Assembly (NCBI GenBank): GCA_947630595.1
Contig: CANRIG010000009.1
Coordinates: 1 to 57,561, forward strand
Length of the DNA stretch: 57,561 bases
Source: an uncultured Lachnospiraceae bacterium
GTDB lineage: Bacteria > Bacillota > Clostridia > Lachnospirales > Lachnospiraceae
Reading direction: 5' to 3'
Shown piece after piece: positions 1 to 10,205 of this stretch; positions within the stretch are counted from its first letter, which is position 1; every line of letters begins with the position of its first letter. Under the pieces are notes generated by a model. It was not told the DNA's origin, searched no databases, and saw only the letters and a list, made by a program, of their open reading frames with translations. The position numbers and the translations under genes were made by a program.

Positions 1-5
1 TAAGA

Positions 6-39
6 GCCGGATTTTCCTTATTTTACAAGGAATTCCGGC
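6..39. other. Hairpin upstream of lexA, role unknown
   Basis: GCCGGA (6-11) pairs with TCCGGC (34-39), and TTCCTT (14-19) pairs with AAGGAA (27-32) around a short loop. There is no run of T on either side, so it is not a clear intrinsic terminator. It may belong to the 3' end of a gene lying before the window. Confidence 0.4.
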
Positions 40-129
40 CCTTTCCAATCACTCAAGTGTCGAAAACGGGATTATACTTCACATTTTCGGGATACGCAAT
101 AAAAACTATGGCTCTATGATGACAACACC

Positions 130-168
130 GAACGGGTTCACATAGATTCTTACGGAAAACATTTGTTT
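130..168 (+). promoter_or_regulatory. Candidate LexA operators upstream of lexA
   Basis: Two inverted repeats precede lexA: GAAC-N2-GTTC at 130-139 and AAAC-N4-GTTT at 157-168. The Gram-positive LexA (DinR) box is GAAC-N4-GTTC, so the second has the right spacing and a near match, and it overlaps the -35 element. The first has the right half-sites but a spacer two bases short. Autorepression of lexA is usual, which makes the second the better candidate; binding is inferred. Confidence 0.45.
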
Positions 169-195
169 GCTTTTTTGATATGCCTGTGTTATACT
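167..195 (+). promoter_or_regulatory. lexA sigma-A-type promoter
   Basis: TTGCTT (167-172) and TATACT (190-195) are separated by exactly 17 bases. The element sits 34 bases ahead of the lexA start codon and overlaps a LexA-like inverted repeat. Confidence 0.6.
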
Positions 196-228
196 AAAGG
201 AAACATACGTACGGGAGGATTCGGTATT

Positions 229-843
229 ATGTCAGAGAGACGGATCACAGCCAAACAGGAAGACATCCTCAATTATATAAAAGAAGAGATTCTGCGGCGT
301 GGCTTTCCGCCGACAGTCCGGGAGATCTGTCAGACCGTTGGGCTCAAATCCACCTCCTCGGTGCACTCCCATCTGGAGTCGCTTGAGAAGAACGGCTACA
401 TCCGGCGCGATCCGACGAAGCCGCGCGCGATCGAGATTCTGGACGATTCGTTCCAGATGCTGCGCCGCGAGATGGTGAATGTCCCGGTCGTGGGCACGGT
501 GGCCGCGGGTCAGCCGATTCTGGCCGAGCAGAATATCGACAGCTACTTCCCGATTCCGGCCGAGTATATGCCGAACGAGCAGTCGTTTATCCTCCGCGTA
601 AAGGGCGAGAGCATGATCAATGCCGGCATTATGGACGGCGATCAGGTGATCGTGCGCCAGCAGTCCACCGCCCGCAACGGCGACATCGTTGTCGCGCTTG
701 TGGAGGATTCCGCCACGGTCAAGACCTTTTATAAAGAAGACGGCTACTACCGCCTGCAGCCGGAGAATGATACCATGGAGCCGATCCTTGTGAACGACGT
801 GCAGATTCTCGGCAAGGTATTCGGGGTATTCCGCTTCTTTTGA
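229..843 (+). CDS. lexA: SOS repressor LexA
   Basis: LexA represses DNA-damage genes and cleaves itself when RecA filaments form. The 204-residue protein has the N-terminal winged helix-turn-helix (about 1-70) and the C-terminal S24 peptidase fold. The Ala-Gly cleavage site is at 93-94, the nucleophile Ser in GESM at 128 and the general-base Lys in VKTF at 165. The reading frame stays open upstream to a TTG at 163, but that would place the start inside the promoter. The ATG at 229 has a GGGAGG ribosome-binding site at 213-218 and gives the normal family length. It is the only plus-strand gene in the first 28 kb and stands alone. Confidence 0.97.
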   Translation: MSERRITAKQEDILNYIKEEILRRGFPPTVREICQTVGLKSTSSVHSHLESLEKNGYIRRDPTKPRAIEILDDSFQMLRREMVNVPVVGTVAAGQPILAEQNIDSYFPIPAEYMPNEQSFILRVKGESMINAGIMDGDQVIVRQQSTARNGDIVVALVEDSATVKTFYKEDGYYRLQPENDTMEPILVNDVQILGKVFGVFRFF

Positions 844-1083
844 GCTATCGTAGCGAAACAGAAAAATTCTTCCTGAACTGTCGCGGATCAATCAGATAAT
901 TTTTTTCTGAATCGCTGCGGTTAAATCAGCGGTTAAATCAGCGGTTAAATCAGATAATATCTCCCTGAATTGCGGCGGGCCAAACCGGCAGACAAAAAGC
1001 TAAACCAGAAAGAAAAGCTAAATCAGGCAAAACAGACGGTTAAAAAAACAGACGACAAAAAAGAAAAACATCCACAAAAACAA
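844..1083. repeat. A/T-rich intergenic spacer with 12-bp tandem repeats
   Basis: No gene is apparent. Three perfect head-to-tail copies of GCGGTTAAATCA occupy 917-952. A looser module of the form CTGAA...GCGG...AATCAGATAAT recurs around 871-900, 908-958 and 971 onward. The rest, up to the terminator at 1084, is rich in A and would encode an implausible Lys-rich peptide. Confidence 0.6.
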
Positions 1084-1128
1084 ACGCCTCCGGCAAGCCC
1101 TTACGGGTCAGTTCGGAGACGTTTTTTA
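1084..1128. terminator. Bidirectional intrinsic terminator between lexA and the SseB-like gene
   Basis: A nine-pair stem (1084-1092 with 1114-1122, one mismatch) is followed by TTTTTT on the plus strand. On the minus strand it is followed by a T-rich run (complement of 1076-1084). It can end both the lexA transcript and the convergent minus-strand operon. Confidence 0.7.
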
Positions 1129-1138
1129 TACTTCTCTC

Positions 1139-1969
1139 TCACTCCTCCGCGTCCTCATCCTCCACGTCATCCACCGAGAAACGCGTTGTAAGGCCGTTTA
1201 AGAGCTCTTTTGGCATCGCAAGGTGAAAACCCATGGGATTGAGCATAAAACCCTTGGATTCCTTAATCAGGAGCTTTGAGAGGTTGTCGAACGGCACCGC
1301 GATCGCCTTGAGCTTGTTCTCCTTGTTGCACTTGGCGAACTCGCCGGGGTCGGTGAAGATCGGCTGCAGGACGTCGCCCGCCTTGTTCTTGAGCACCGGC
1401 ATCCGGTAGCTGCGGTTTTTGAGCTTGTCCAGGTCGCTCCCGGGGCCCGGCAGAAACTCGATCGGAATCACATAGCGCGCCTTTAAAAGGTTGGCCGCCA
1501 GCTCCTCCTCCAGATCCTGCAGCTGCGTCTTTTCCTCGTTCGGCACCGGGCGCGACGCCTCCTGCACGAAATAGAGGCCGGTGAGCTGGAGCTCCGCGTT
1601 GATGATCGGCCGCTTTTCCGGCGGCAGTTTGGAATAGTCCGGCTTGCGCACCAGTTCGTCGAGCAGCAGCGTCTGCTGTCCGGCCGCGCCCACGAACACG
1701 AGCTCGTTCACGCCGATGGTGTACAGCATCGAGAAAAAGTTCAGGAAATTCTTGTTGAGGTATTTGAGACCCCGCAGGAGAATCTTTTTCTCCGTGTAGG
1801 GCTTTGCAAACTCCTGCAGCTGCTCCTCCGTGTCGAAAATCCAGACCTGGTCATTGAAGGTCTCCGGATCGCAGACCACGAGGGGCATATTGGTGTAGGC
1901 GCAGTAGGCTACGATAAATTCCTTCTTGCGCTGAATGCTTTTGATTAAGAATGATTTGTTTACCGCCAT
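1139..1969 (-). CDS. SseB-family protein
   Basis: The 276-residue protein resembles the SseB family (enhanced serine sensitivity), whose biochemical role is unclear. An N-terminal region of about 115 residues is followed by a C-terminal domain ending in an acidic tail (DDVEDEDAEE). No signal peptide or membrane segment is visible, so it is probably cytoplasmic. The start chosen is the ATG at 1969, preceded by GGGAG; a longer open frame to 2074 would overlap rsfS. It is the last gene of the operon that begins with the histidine kinase or with rplU, 16 bases after rsfS and directly before the terminator. Family assignment is moderate; function is not known from sequence. Confidence 0.75.
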   Translation of the reverse strand: MAVNKSFLIKSIQRKKEFIVAYCAYTNMPLVVCDPETFNDQVWIFDTEEQLQEFAKPYTEKKILLRGLKYLNKNFLNFFSMLYTIGVNELVFVGAAGQQTLLLDELVRKPDYSKLPPEKRPIINAELQLTGLYFVQEASRPVPNEEKTQLQDLEEELAANLLKARYVIPIEFLPGPGSDLDKLKNRSYRMPVLKNKAGDVLQPIFTDPGEFAKCNKENKLKAIAVPFDNLSKLLIKESKGFMLNPMGFHLAMPKELLNGLTTRFSVDDVEDEDAEE

Positions 1970-1985
1970 AGCTGTTCTCCCGCCT

Positions 1986-2345
1986 TTATGCCAGATCTTC
2001 CGGATAGATGGTCTTTCCGTCGGACCAGATGCGCTCCAGGTCGTAGAAAAGCCTGTTCTCCGAGTCAAACACATGGACGATGATATCGCCGTAGTCCATC
2101 AGCACCCAGTTGGCGGAGCGGTAGCCCTCCGTCTGCCGTACCTCGTAGCCGGCCTTCCCGAGCTGTTCCTCCACGTTGTCCGCCAGGGCCTGCACCTGAT
2201 TGCGGTTGGTGCCGGACGCAATGATAAAGTAATCCGCCAGCACGGAAATCTCACCGATATCGATGATGGAAATATCCGCCGCCTTTTTTTCGTCTAATGC
2301 CTGGTAGGCAAGTCTTGCCATTTCTTTTGCTTTCTGATCTGCCAT
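1986..2345 (-). CDS. rsfS: Ribosome silencing factor RsfS
   Basis: RsfS binds ribosomal protein L14 on the 50S subunit and blocks joining with 30S when nutrients are scarce. The 119-residue protein spans the whole family, with the conserved core around ADYFIIASGTNRNQV (37-51) and the region VLMDYGDIIVHVFD (81-94). It lies 11 bases after yqeK in the conserved order nadD-yqeK-rsfS, which is common in Firmicutes. Confidence 0.95.
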   Translation of the reverse strand: MADQKAKEMARLAYQALDEKKAADISIIDIGEISVLADYFIIASGTNRNQVQALADNVEEQLGKAGYEVRQTEGYRSANWVLMDYGDIIVHVFDSENRLFYDLERIWSDGKTIYPEDLA

Positions 2346-2356
2346 AATTCCTCCTT

Positions 2357-2947
2357 CTACTCTTCTTCCGTGTCCAGATATTGTTTATAATAATTATAAG
2401 CAACTACCGTCTGTTTATCAAGGGATGTTTTCGTGCGCTGCAGATAAAACAGCGTGTCGCGCATGATCACGTAGACGGCGCGGTCGAGGTCGTGAAAGGC
2501 GAGATGCCGGATTTCCTCGAGGTTTGAGGCCTTGGAGCGCATGGGCTCGATGTAGTCGGAGACGAAGATGATTTTTTCCATCAGCGTCATCGCCGGCTTC
2601 CCGGTCGTGTGATATGCGATTGCGCTTAAAATCTCCTGGTCGTCCACGCCGTATTTCGTGCGGGCGATGAAAGCGCCCAGCCGCGCGTGCAGCAGATACG
2701 GGGACCGCTGTTCCGTCTCGGAGACGGGAATGTTGTAGCGGCTGCAGAGCTTGAGCTTTTTGTCGTTGGGAATGCACTTGGCGCAGTCGTGCAGCAGCCC
2801 GGCGACCTGCGTGCGCTCCAGATCGGCCCCGTAGCACATGGCCAGGGAGGCCGCCGTAAACATGACGCCGAGCGTGTGCTGGTAGCGCATCTCGTCAATA
2901 TATTTTTTCAGCTTTTTCTGCATTTTCGGAATATTGTAGGTGGTCAT
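2357..2947 (-). CDS. yqeK: HD-domain hydrolase YqeK
   Basis: YqeK proteins are HD-domain metal-dependent phosphohydrolases, shown in related bacteria to cleave diadenosine tetraphosphate symmetrically. The 196-residue protein has the expected metal ligands: His near residue 24 (YQHTLGV), His-Asp in LLHDCAK, a further His in LLHARLGA and the late Asp in FVSDYIEP. Its start overlaps the nadD stop by four bases (ATGA), implying translational coupling. Confidence 0.93.
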   Translation of the reverse strand: MTTYNIPKMQKKLKKYIDEMRYQHTLGVMFTAASLAMCYGADLERTQVAGLLHDCAKCIPNDKKLKLCSRYNIPVSETEQRSPYLLHARLGAFIARTKYGVDDQEILSAIAYHTTGKPAMTLMEKIIFVSDYIEPMRSKASNLEEIRHLAFHDLDRAVYVIMRDTLFYLQRTKTSLDKQTVVAYNYYKQYLDTEEE

Positions 2948-3600
2948 TTCGCTTCGTTGTCCTCGTCGGTTGTACTGTCCTGATAGACGTCAAATTTTGT
3001 AATATAATCCCGGACCGCATCCGGCACGTAATAGCGCAGGGACTGTCCCCGGCGTGCGCGGTCCCGCAGCTCCGTAGAGGAAATCTCCATATCAGGCGTG
3101 TCCAGTAGGCGGATATCGGCTCCGTAGCGCCGGCGCAGCCGTTCGATCTCCCGCTCCATCCGCTCCCGGGACGCATGGTCGCGCACGGCAGCCAGCAGGG
3201 TGCAGTTCCGGCAGACGATCTGCGGATTTTTCCAGGTGCCCAGGGCGAACAGGGAATCCGCGCCGATGATGAAATAATAATCGGTGTCCGGGTGAGCCTC
3301 GCGCAGCGCCAGCAGCGTCTCAAACGTATAGGTGTCGCCGGAGCGCCGCATCTCCTCGGCGTCGAGGCTGAAATGCGGATTGTCCCGGATCGCCAGAGCG
3401 ACCATGGCCACCCGCTCCTCATCTTCCGCCCCGCCGGTGCGCCCGTGCTTGTGCGGCGGGTTGCCGGCCGGAAGGAACAGCACCGTATCCAGTTCAAACT
3501 GTTCGTAGGCGCGTTCGGCCAGCATCAGGTGCCCGATGTGAATCGGATCGAACGTACCGCCCATGATGCCGACGCGCCGCCTGCCCTCCTGGTTCCTCAT
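2944..3600 (-). CDS. nadD: Nicotinate-nucleotide adenylyltransferase
   Basis: NadD transfers AMP from ATP to nicotinate mononucleotide to make deamido-NAD, a late step of NAD synthesis. The 218-residue protein has the nucleotidyltransferase signature GGTFDPIHIGH near the N-terminus and the second ATP-binding motif ISSTELR near residue 178. It overlaps yhbY upstream and yqeK downstream by four bases each, so the three genes form a tightly coupled set. Confidence 0.95.
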   Translation of the reverse strand: MRNQEGRRRVGIMGGTFDPIHIGHLMLAERAYEQFELDTVLFLPAGNPPHKHGRTGGAEDEERVAMVALAIRDNPHFSLDAEEMRRSGDTYTFETLLALREAHPDTDYYFIIGADSLFALGTWKNPQIVCRNCTLLAAVRDHASRERMEREIERLRRRYGADIRLLDTPDMEISSTELRDRARRGQSLRYYVPDAVRDYITKFDVYQDSTTDEDNEAK

Positions 3601-3905
3601 TTTTTTCCTGCCGCCGCGGGCAGCTCGATTTTTTTGTTTTTGTCCTTGCCCTCGCGGTACAGGACGATTTTTTTGCCGATGACCTGCACGACCTGGGAGC
3701 GCGTGCGCTCGGCTACGGTCTGCGCCAGCTCGTGCGGGTCGTCCATACAGTTCTGCAGAACCGAAATCTTGATCAGCTCACGCCGCGCAAGAGCCTCGGA
3801 GACGGCCTCCGTCAGCTCCGGCGTCAGGCTGGATTTGCCGATCTGGAAAATCGGTTCCATGGTCATTGCAAGGCTTTTCAGATAGGCGCGCTGTTTGCTC
3901 GTCAT
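3597..3905 (-). CDS. yhbY: YhbY-type CRM-domain RNA-binding protein
   Basis: A 102-residue single CRM (KH-like) domain protein of the YhbY/YqeI family, associated with pre-50S ribosomal particles. The N-terminus MTSKQRAYLKSLAM and the motif FQIGKSSLTPE are characteristic; the usual GxxG-type loop appears as IGKSS. It sits between obgE and nadD as in many Firmicutes, ten bases after obgE. Confidence 0.92.
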   Translation of the reverse strand: MTSKQRAYLKSLAMTMEPIFQIGKSSLTPELTEAVSEALARRELIKISVLQNCMDDPHELAQTVAERTRSQVVQVIGKKIVLYREGKDKNKKIELPAAAGKK

Positions 3906-3914
3906 AATGTCCTC

Positions 3915-5598
<1,684 letters not shown>

Positions 5599-5600
5599 AG

Positions 5601-5927
5601 CTACACCTCCTCAAAAGCTAAAGTAATATATTCGTCTCCGTACTCAGCCTGAATCGACTCGATGCCGAGCACCAGGCTGTCCATCAGCAGCGCCGCCCGC
5701 TCGCCGGGATTTCCGTTGAACCGCAGTTTCAGATAACCGCCGTCCACAGCCCGCTCCGTCTCAAACGCGTCCTCCGTGAAAGCCTCGATGGAGTTCACCG
5801 CGTTGATGACCAGCGCCGATACCGCCGCGCAGACGATGTCCCAGCCCTCCTGCGCGTATCCGGCGTGTCCCCGGCTCTCAAAGCCGCCGTACTGCTGCTC
5901 CGATTTCCACACTCTGAACTGAATCAT
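5601..5927 (-). CDS. prp: Ribosomal-processing cysteine protease Prp
   Basis: Prp removes the N-terminal extension of L27. The 108-residue protein contains the catalytic pair His21 (RGHAGYA) and Cys33 ([10 protein letters not shown]), spaced as in the family. It is placed between L21 and L27, the standard arrangement in Firmicutes, and its presence matches the extension seen on L27. Confidence 0.94.
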   Translation of the reverse strand: MIQFRVWKSEQQYGGFESRGHAGYAQEGWDIVCAAVSALVINAVNSIEAFTEDAFETERAVDGGYLKLRFNGNPGERAALLMDSLVLGIESIQAEYGDEYITLAFEEV

Positions 5928-5930
5928 GGA

Positions 5931-6236
5931 TTAACCGTTGATCTTTTCGATCTTGACCTGCGTGTACTGCTGTCTGTGACCGTTCTTCTTGTGGTATCCG
6001 GTTTTTCTCTTGTACTTGTAAACGATGACTTTTTTATGCTTTCCGTTCTTGACAACGGTTGCGGTCACGGTTGCGTCAGCAACGTCAGCGCCTACCTTCA
6101 GGCCGTCATTGCTCACTGCAAGCACCTGATCAAAGGTGACGGTCTCGCCGGCTTCTGCGCCGAGCTTTTCCACAGAAATGATATCGCCCTCGGCTACCTT
6201 GTACTGTTTACCACCTGTTGCAATAATTGCGTACAT
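5931..6236 (-). CDS. rplU: 50S ribosomal protein L21
   Basis: L21 is a 23S rRNA-binding protein of the large subunit. The 101-residue protein starts [14 protein letters not shown] and ends in the conserved [22 protein letters not shown] region. Two adjacent ATG codons occur (6239 and 6236). The second gives the better spacing from GGAGG and matches the family N-terminus, so it is used. The gene is preceded by a consensus promoter and a structured leader. Confidence 0.96.
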   Translation of the reverse strand: MYAIIATGGKQYKVAEGDIISVEKLGAEAGETVTFDQVLAVSNDGLKVGADVADATVTATVVKNGKHKKVIVYKYKRKTGYHKKNGHRQQYTQVKIEKING

Positions 6237-6239
6237 CAT

Positions 6240-6310
6240 AGCACCTCCTGTTATCATTACTCGCCAAATCCGGTGGCCCATGGCACTTAAACCTCTTTGT
6301 GCGGCATACT
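6240..6310 (-). promoter_or_regulatory. Candidate L21 leader RNA
   Basis: Between the promoter and the rplU ribosome-binding site lies about 70 transcribed bases. They include short complementary arms (for example GTGCC and GGCCAC flanking CATG) and the segment GGATTTGGCGAGTAATG next to the Shine-Dalgarno. Placement and shape fit the L21 autoregulatory leader known from Firmicutes. I could not run a covariance model, so this is a likely rather than certain match. Confidence 0.5.
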
Positions 6311-6315
6311 TAATA

Positions 6316-6344
6316 AAAATAGCATATTGCGGGTGCAGAGTCAA
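6316..6344 (-). promoter_or_regulatory. rplU operon promoter
   Basis: On the minus strand TTGACT (6339-6344) and TATTTT (6316-6321) are separated by 17 bases. This places a transcription start about 70 bases before rplU and makes L21-Prp-L27 and downstream genes separable from the upstream RNase G transcript. Confidence 0.65.
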
Positions 6345-6383
6345 ATACTTTTTGCAAAATTTCGGGAAAATTTCGGGAAAATT

Positions 6384-7643
6384 TCAGGCGGAAGTCCTGC
6401 CGTCGGACGGCCGTCCCTGCACGCACTCCTGCAGCGGCCGCTCTTTCTTGCGCCGCGTGATTTCCACCAGCGAAAGGCTGGTCATCTCCACCAGCACCGT
6501 GCGGATCGGATCCTTCCGCAACTCGGCCTCCAGCAGCGCCAGCAGCTCCTGGTTGGACTCGGGCGATTTCATGTTGATGAAGTCGACGATGATGATGCCG
6601 CTCAGATTGCGCAGGCGCAGCTGGCGGGCGATCTCGACGGCGGCTTCGCGGTTGATTTTCAGAAACGTGCTCTCCTGCTTTTTGCCGCCCTCGTATTTGC
6701 CGGTGTTGACGTCGATGACGGTCAGGGCCTCGGTCGGCTGGATGACCAGATAGCCGCCGGAATTCAGCCATACCCGCTCCTGCAGGGCCCGTGCGAGCTG
6801 CGTTTCCAGCGAATACAGCTTTTTCATGGGCAGCAGCCCGTCCTGATAGAGGGAGAGCTTTGCGCGGTCCTGCGGCTGGTGCTGCGCGAGATAGGCGCCG
6901 ATCTCCGAAAAGAGCTCCCCGTCGTCCGTGAGAATGCGGTCGGCCTCGGAATCATAGAGGTCGGACAGCCGCAGCAGATACGGGGCCTCCGTCCGCAGAA
7001 GGCAGGAAAAACAGGTGCGGTGCCGCGCCTGCTCCATGATCTGCCGGTAACGGGCGTACAGAAGCTCCATTTCGCCGTACAGGAGCGGTTCTGCCGCGCC
7101 ACCCGCGTTGGTGCGGAACAGCCAGCCGAAATCCGGCTGCGTGCCTTCGGAAAACGCCGCCTGACCGGCATCGGAATCCCGCGCGGCCGGGAACGCGTCC
7201 GCCAGCTGCGTCAGCCGCTGCTTTTCCTCCCGGCTCAGCTTGGAGGAGGCGCGGACACAGGGTTCGCCGCTCATCAGCAGCACGTACTTCCCGTGAAGCG
7301 TGAACTCCGTGGTCACCGAGGGGTGCTTGCCCTTGATGCTCTCCCGGCTGATCTGGACGACCAGCTCGTCGCCGGCCTGCGGGAGCCTGGAGCTGCCTTT
7401 TTTCGTGAACACGGGATGCCGGATGTCGTTCAGCGACAGATGGCAGACGGCGCCCGGCGCGACCTCCACAAAGGCGGCCCCGATGTTTTTGGCGATATTC
7501 CTGATTTTTCCGATATAGATATTACCCAGCGCGTAATCCGCCTGTTCCTCATCGCAGTGGATTTCCACGGCCTGCTGGCCGTGCAGCAGAAAGGAAAAGA
7601 CGCGGCCGTTCATGCGGGTAATCAGATAATTTTTTTCTGTCAT
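6384..7643 (-). CDS. rng: Ribonuclease G/E family endoribonuclease
   Basis: RNase E/G enzymes cut single-stranded RNA and help process rRNA and mRNA. The 419-residue protein has an S1 domain (about 38-115) and the catalytic DNase I-like domain with the two metal-binding Asp residues at 311 (VIDVNTG) and 354 (IIVDFINM). It ends soon after VEITRRKKERPLQE and lacks the CPxC zinc-link found in E. coli RNase G, so its oligomer contacts must differ. The ATG at 7643 overlaps the stop of the preceding gene by four bases. A longer open frame upstream has no homology. Confidence 0.92.
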   Translation of the reverse strand: MTEKNYLITRMNGRVFSFLLHGQQAVEIHCDEEQADYALGNIYIGKIRNIAKNIGAAFVEVAPGAVCHLSLNDIRHPVFTKKGSSRLPQAGDELVVQISRESIKGKHPSVTTEFTLHGKYVLLMSGEPCVRASSKLSREEKQRLTQLADAFPAARDSDAGQAAFSEGTQPDFGWLFRTNAGGAAEPLLYGEMELLYARYRQIMEQARHRTCFSCLLRTEAPYLLRLSDLYDSEADRILTDDGELFSEIGAYLAQHQPQDRAKLSLYQDGLLPMKKLYSLETQLARALQERVWLNSGGYLVIQPTEALTVIDVNTGKYEGGKKQESTFLKINREAAVEIARQLRLRNLSGIIIVDFINMKSPESNQELLALLEAELRKDPIRTVLVEMTSLSLVEITRRKKERPLQECVQGRPSDGRTSA

Positions 7644-8356
7644 AGAATCTCCGTTCCCAGGCCGCTCAGCGGCACAAGATGCCGGCTGCCCTCCGTTCCG
7701 GTGTCCGCGTACAGTTCGCAGCGGTTGATCTCGTAGGCGAACGGCGGCGGTTTGATTCCGAGTGTGCCGAGAAAGGTATCCATGACCAGCTCCGGCTTGA
7801 GATTGGCCGCGCTGCCGGAGGCCAGCTGCAAAAAGATGGTGTCCGGGGATTCCGGCAGACAGCGCATGCCGTAGATGAGAGGCCGGATATCCACCTCCTG
7901 TTCGGATTTTTTCGTCTTTTTCCACACAAGGATTTGCTCCTGCGCATAAAAGGACGGCACCGCCTCCTGCCAGCGGCAGTCCGGCGCGCGGCCCTCGCGG
8001 AAGCGCAGGGTGTAATCCGCCGCCGCGACCAGCGTCATGGCCTTGCCGGCCTTTCCCTCCGGAATCTGATAAAAGCCGGTCACCTCGATGCCCTCCGCGC
8101 CCACGCGGTTGAGGGCCGCGACCGCTTCCACAGAGGAAACCGGCGTGCGCAGCTCGATGTCCATATATTCCGCGTCGCTGGTCAGTCCCACGCCCAGCGG
8201 GGAGGCGAACGACATGATCATGTGCGGGCTCAGCCCCTCCGTGTAGGCGATGTCGATTCCGGCGCGGCGTATGGCTTTCTGGAAATAGCGCATCACGTCG
8301 AGATGGCCGATGAATTTGAGATTACCCTGCTTGCGGAACTTTACGCGAACCTTCAA
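7640..8356 (-). CDS. TIGR03936-type protein (DUF2344), partner of the radical SAM protein
   Basis: A 238-residue protein of the family found beside, or fused to, TIGR03960 radical SAM proteins in Firmicutes; its function is not established. The N-terminal motif RVKFRKQGNLKFIGHLDVMRYF is diagnostic. The start chosen is TTG at 8356, which has GGAGG eight bases away; it lies inside the end of the upstream gene (35-base overlap). The frame is open further, to 8386, without a better site. It overlaps rng by four bases, suggesting coupled translation of an RNA-related trio. Confidence 0.85.
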   Translation of the reverse strand: MKVRVKFRKQGNLKFIGHLDVMRYFQKAIRRAGIDIAYTEGLSPHMIMSFASPLGVGLTSDAEYMDIELRTPVSSVEAVAALNRVGAEGIEVTGFYQIPEGKAGKAMTLVAAADYTLRFREGRAPDCRWQEAVPSFYAQEQILVWKKTKKSEQEVDIRPLIYGMRCLPESPDTIFLQLASGSAANLKPELVMDTFLGTLGIKPPPFAYEINRCELYADTGTEGSRHLVPLSGLGTEIL

Positions 8357-10205
8357 CGCAAACACCTCCCCGGTAAGCGGCCGCACCGCAGCCGGAACAC
8401 TGTACGCGGCAGTTGGGGGTCACCGTTTCTTCGTGCGCCCGCTGCCACTCTTTTTTCAGAAACTGTTTCGTCACGCCGACGCGGATGAAATCCCAGGGGA
8501 ACTGCTCGTCTAAACCGCGCTCCCGCAGGGTATAGAAATCCATGTCGACGCCGGTCTTTTCAAAGGCACGCAGCCAGCGGTCAAAGTTCCAGTGCTCGGT
8601 CCAGGCGTCGTAGAGCGCGCCCTGCCGGTACGCCTCCAGAATGGCCGCGGAAACCCTGCGGTCGCCGCGGGCGAACACGCCCTCGAGCAGGGTGACGTCC
8701 GCCGGGTGCCAGTTGTAGCGGATGCTTTTCTGGTTGAGCATGGCCTTGATCTCGTGGTTGACGGTTTTGGCGTAGCCCAGATAGTCCCCGGGCCGGAACA
8801 TGGAAGCCCACTGAAACGGCGTAAACGGCTTCGGCACGAAAAACGAGGTGCTCACCGTGATCTGGCATTTGCCGTTTCGATGGTCTTTCGGAAGCTCATA
8901 ATATTTTCGGGCGATTTTGTCCGCCAGATGCGCGATTTCCCTGCGGTCCTCCTCCGTCTCCAGCGGCAGCCCCAGCATGAAATAGAGCTTGACCTTGTTC
9001 CAGCCGCCGTGAAACGCCTCATCGGCGCCCTGGAGGATGATTTCCTCGGTCAGGCCCTTGTTGATCACGTCCCGCAGGCGCTGCGAGCCGGCCTCCGGCG
9101 CGAAGGTGAGGCTGCTCTTGCGGACATCCTGCACCTTGCTCATGACGTCGAGCGAGAACGCGTCGATGCGCAGGGACGGCAGGGAAATGTTGATGTTCTG
9201 ACCGCGAAATTCATCGATCAGGAAATTGACGATGCCGGGCAGCTCGCTGTAATCGCTGGAGCTGAGCGAGCTCAGCGAAATTTCCTCATGCCCGGTGTTC
9301 TCCAGCATCCTTCTGGCGTGCTCTTTGAGGCAGGCGAGGCTGCGCTCTCTCGTCGGCCGGTAAATCATGCCGGCCTGGCAGAAACGGCAGCCGCGGATGC
9401 AGCCGCGCTGGATTTCGAGCACCACCCGGTCCTGCGTGACCTTGAGAAACGGCACCACCGGCGCTTCCGGGTAGGGAGCGTCCGTGAGGTTCATTTCCAC
9501 CTGCTTTTCGACAACGGCGGGGATTCCCTCCTCCGTCGGCGCAAACGAGGCGATGGTTCCGTCTTCGTGGTAGGTCACTTCATAGAGAGAAGGAACATAA
9601 ATGCCGGGAATGCGGGCCGCGCGGCGCAGAAATTCGCGGCGCGAAAGCCCCTCGCTCCGGCACGCCTTGTAAAGGTCGAACAGGCTGTCGTAGACCGTCT
9701 CGCCCTCTCCGATGTAAAACAGGTCGAAAAAGGCCGCCAGCGGCTCCGGATTGTAGGCGCAGGGGCCGCCGCCGATCACCAGCGGGCAGTCCTCCTCCCG
9801 CTCGGCGGCGAGCAGCGGAATGCCGCTCAGATCGAGAATCTGCAGCACGTTGGCGTAGCACATCTCGTACTGCAGCGTAATGCCGAGAAAATCGAACGCG
9901 CGGATCGGGTCCTGGGACTCGAGGGCAAACAGGGGAATCTTTTGTTCCCGCATGATGCGGTCGAGGTCCACCCAGGGCGAATAGACGCGCTCGCACCAGA
10001 CGTCCTCCCGCCGGTTGAACATGTCGTAGAGAATCTGAATCCCGAGATGCGACATGCCGATCTCGTAGACGTCCGGGAAGCACATCGCGAAGCGGATCGC
10101 CACTTCGTCTCTGCGCTTCATCACCGAGTTGACCTCCCCGCCGATGTAGCGGGCGGGCTTCTCGACGCTGAGTAAAATTTCATCGTTTAATGCAAGTTTT
10201 CTCAA
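8322..10205 (-). CDS. TIGR03960-type radical SAM protein with B12-binding-like N-terminus
   Basis: A 627-residue radical SAM protein. The N-terminal region (about 1-200) resembles a cobalamin-binding domain. The SAM/iron-sulfur motif is CxxxCxxC (RGCIRGCRFCQAG), and a Cys cluster (CSGCG...C) lies near the C-terminus. The target is unknown; constant linkage with RNase G and ribosomal genes suggests RNA or ribosome modification (inference). The start is TTG at 10205, forming TTGA with the stop of the histidine kinase gene and preceded by AGGGG. The frame is open upstream, but that part only mirrors the kinase gene. Confidence 0.88.
   Translation of the reverse strand: MRKLALNDEILLSVEKPARYIGGEVNSVMKRRDEVAIRFAMCFPDVYEIGMSHLGIQILYDMFNRREDVWCERVYSPWVDLDRIMREQKIPLFALESQDPIRAFDFLGITLQYEMCYANVLQILDLSGIPLLAAEREEDCPLVIGGGPCAYNPEPLAAFFDLFYIGEGETVYDSLFDLYKACRSEGLSRREFLRRAARIPGIYVPSLYEVTYHEDGTIASFAPTEEGIPAVVEKQVEMNLTDAPYPEAPVVPFLKVTQDRVVLEIQRGCIRGCRFCQAGMIYRPTRERSLACLKEHARRMLENTGHEEISLSSLSSSDYSELPGIVNFLIDEFRGQNINISLPSLRIDAFSLDVMSKVQDVRKSSLTFAPEAGSQRLRDVINKGLTEEIILQGADEAFHGGWNKVKLYFMLGLPLETEEDRREIAHLADKIARKYYELPKDHRNGKCQITVSTSFFVPKPFTPFQWASMFRPGDYLGYAKTVNHEIKAMLNQKSIRYNWHPADVTLLEGVFARGDRRVSAAILEAYRQGALYDAWTEHWNFDRWLRAFEKTGVDMDFYTLRERGLDEQFPWDFIRVGVTKQFLKKEWQRAHEETVTPNCRVQCSGCGAAAYRGGVCVEGSRKVPQAG

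Noticed and set aside
163-228. Extended lexA start at TTG 163
   Set aside because: It would begin inside the promoter and add non-conserved residues; ATG 229 has the ribosome-binding site and normal LexA N-terminus.
917-952. CRISPR-like array after lexA
   Set aside because: The 12-base units are directly adjacent without spacers, and no cas genes are present.
970-1191. Lys-rich ORF downstream of lexA
   Set aside because: It begins with TTG without a site, runs through the bidirectional terminator and into the SseB-like gene on the other strand.
2418-2898. Overlapping alternative frames inside yqeK
   Set aside because: They are Arg/Ala-rich shadows of the conserved HD-domain gene.
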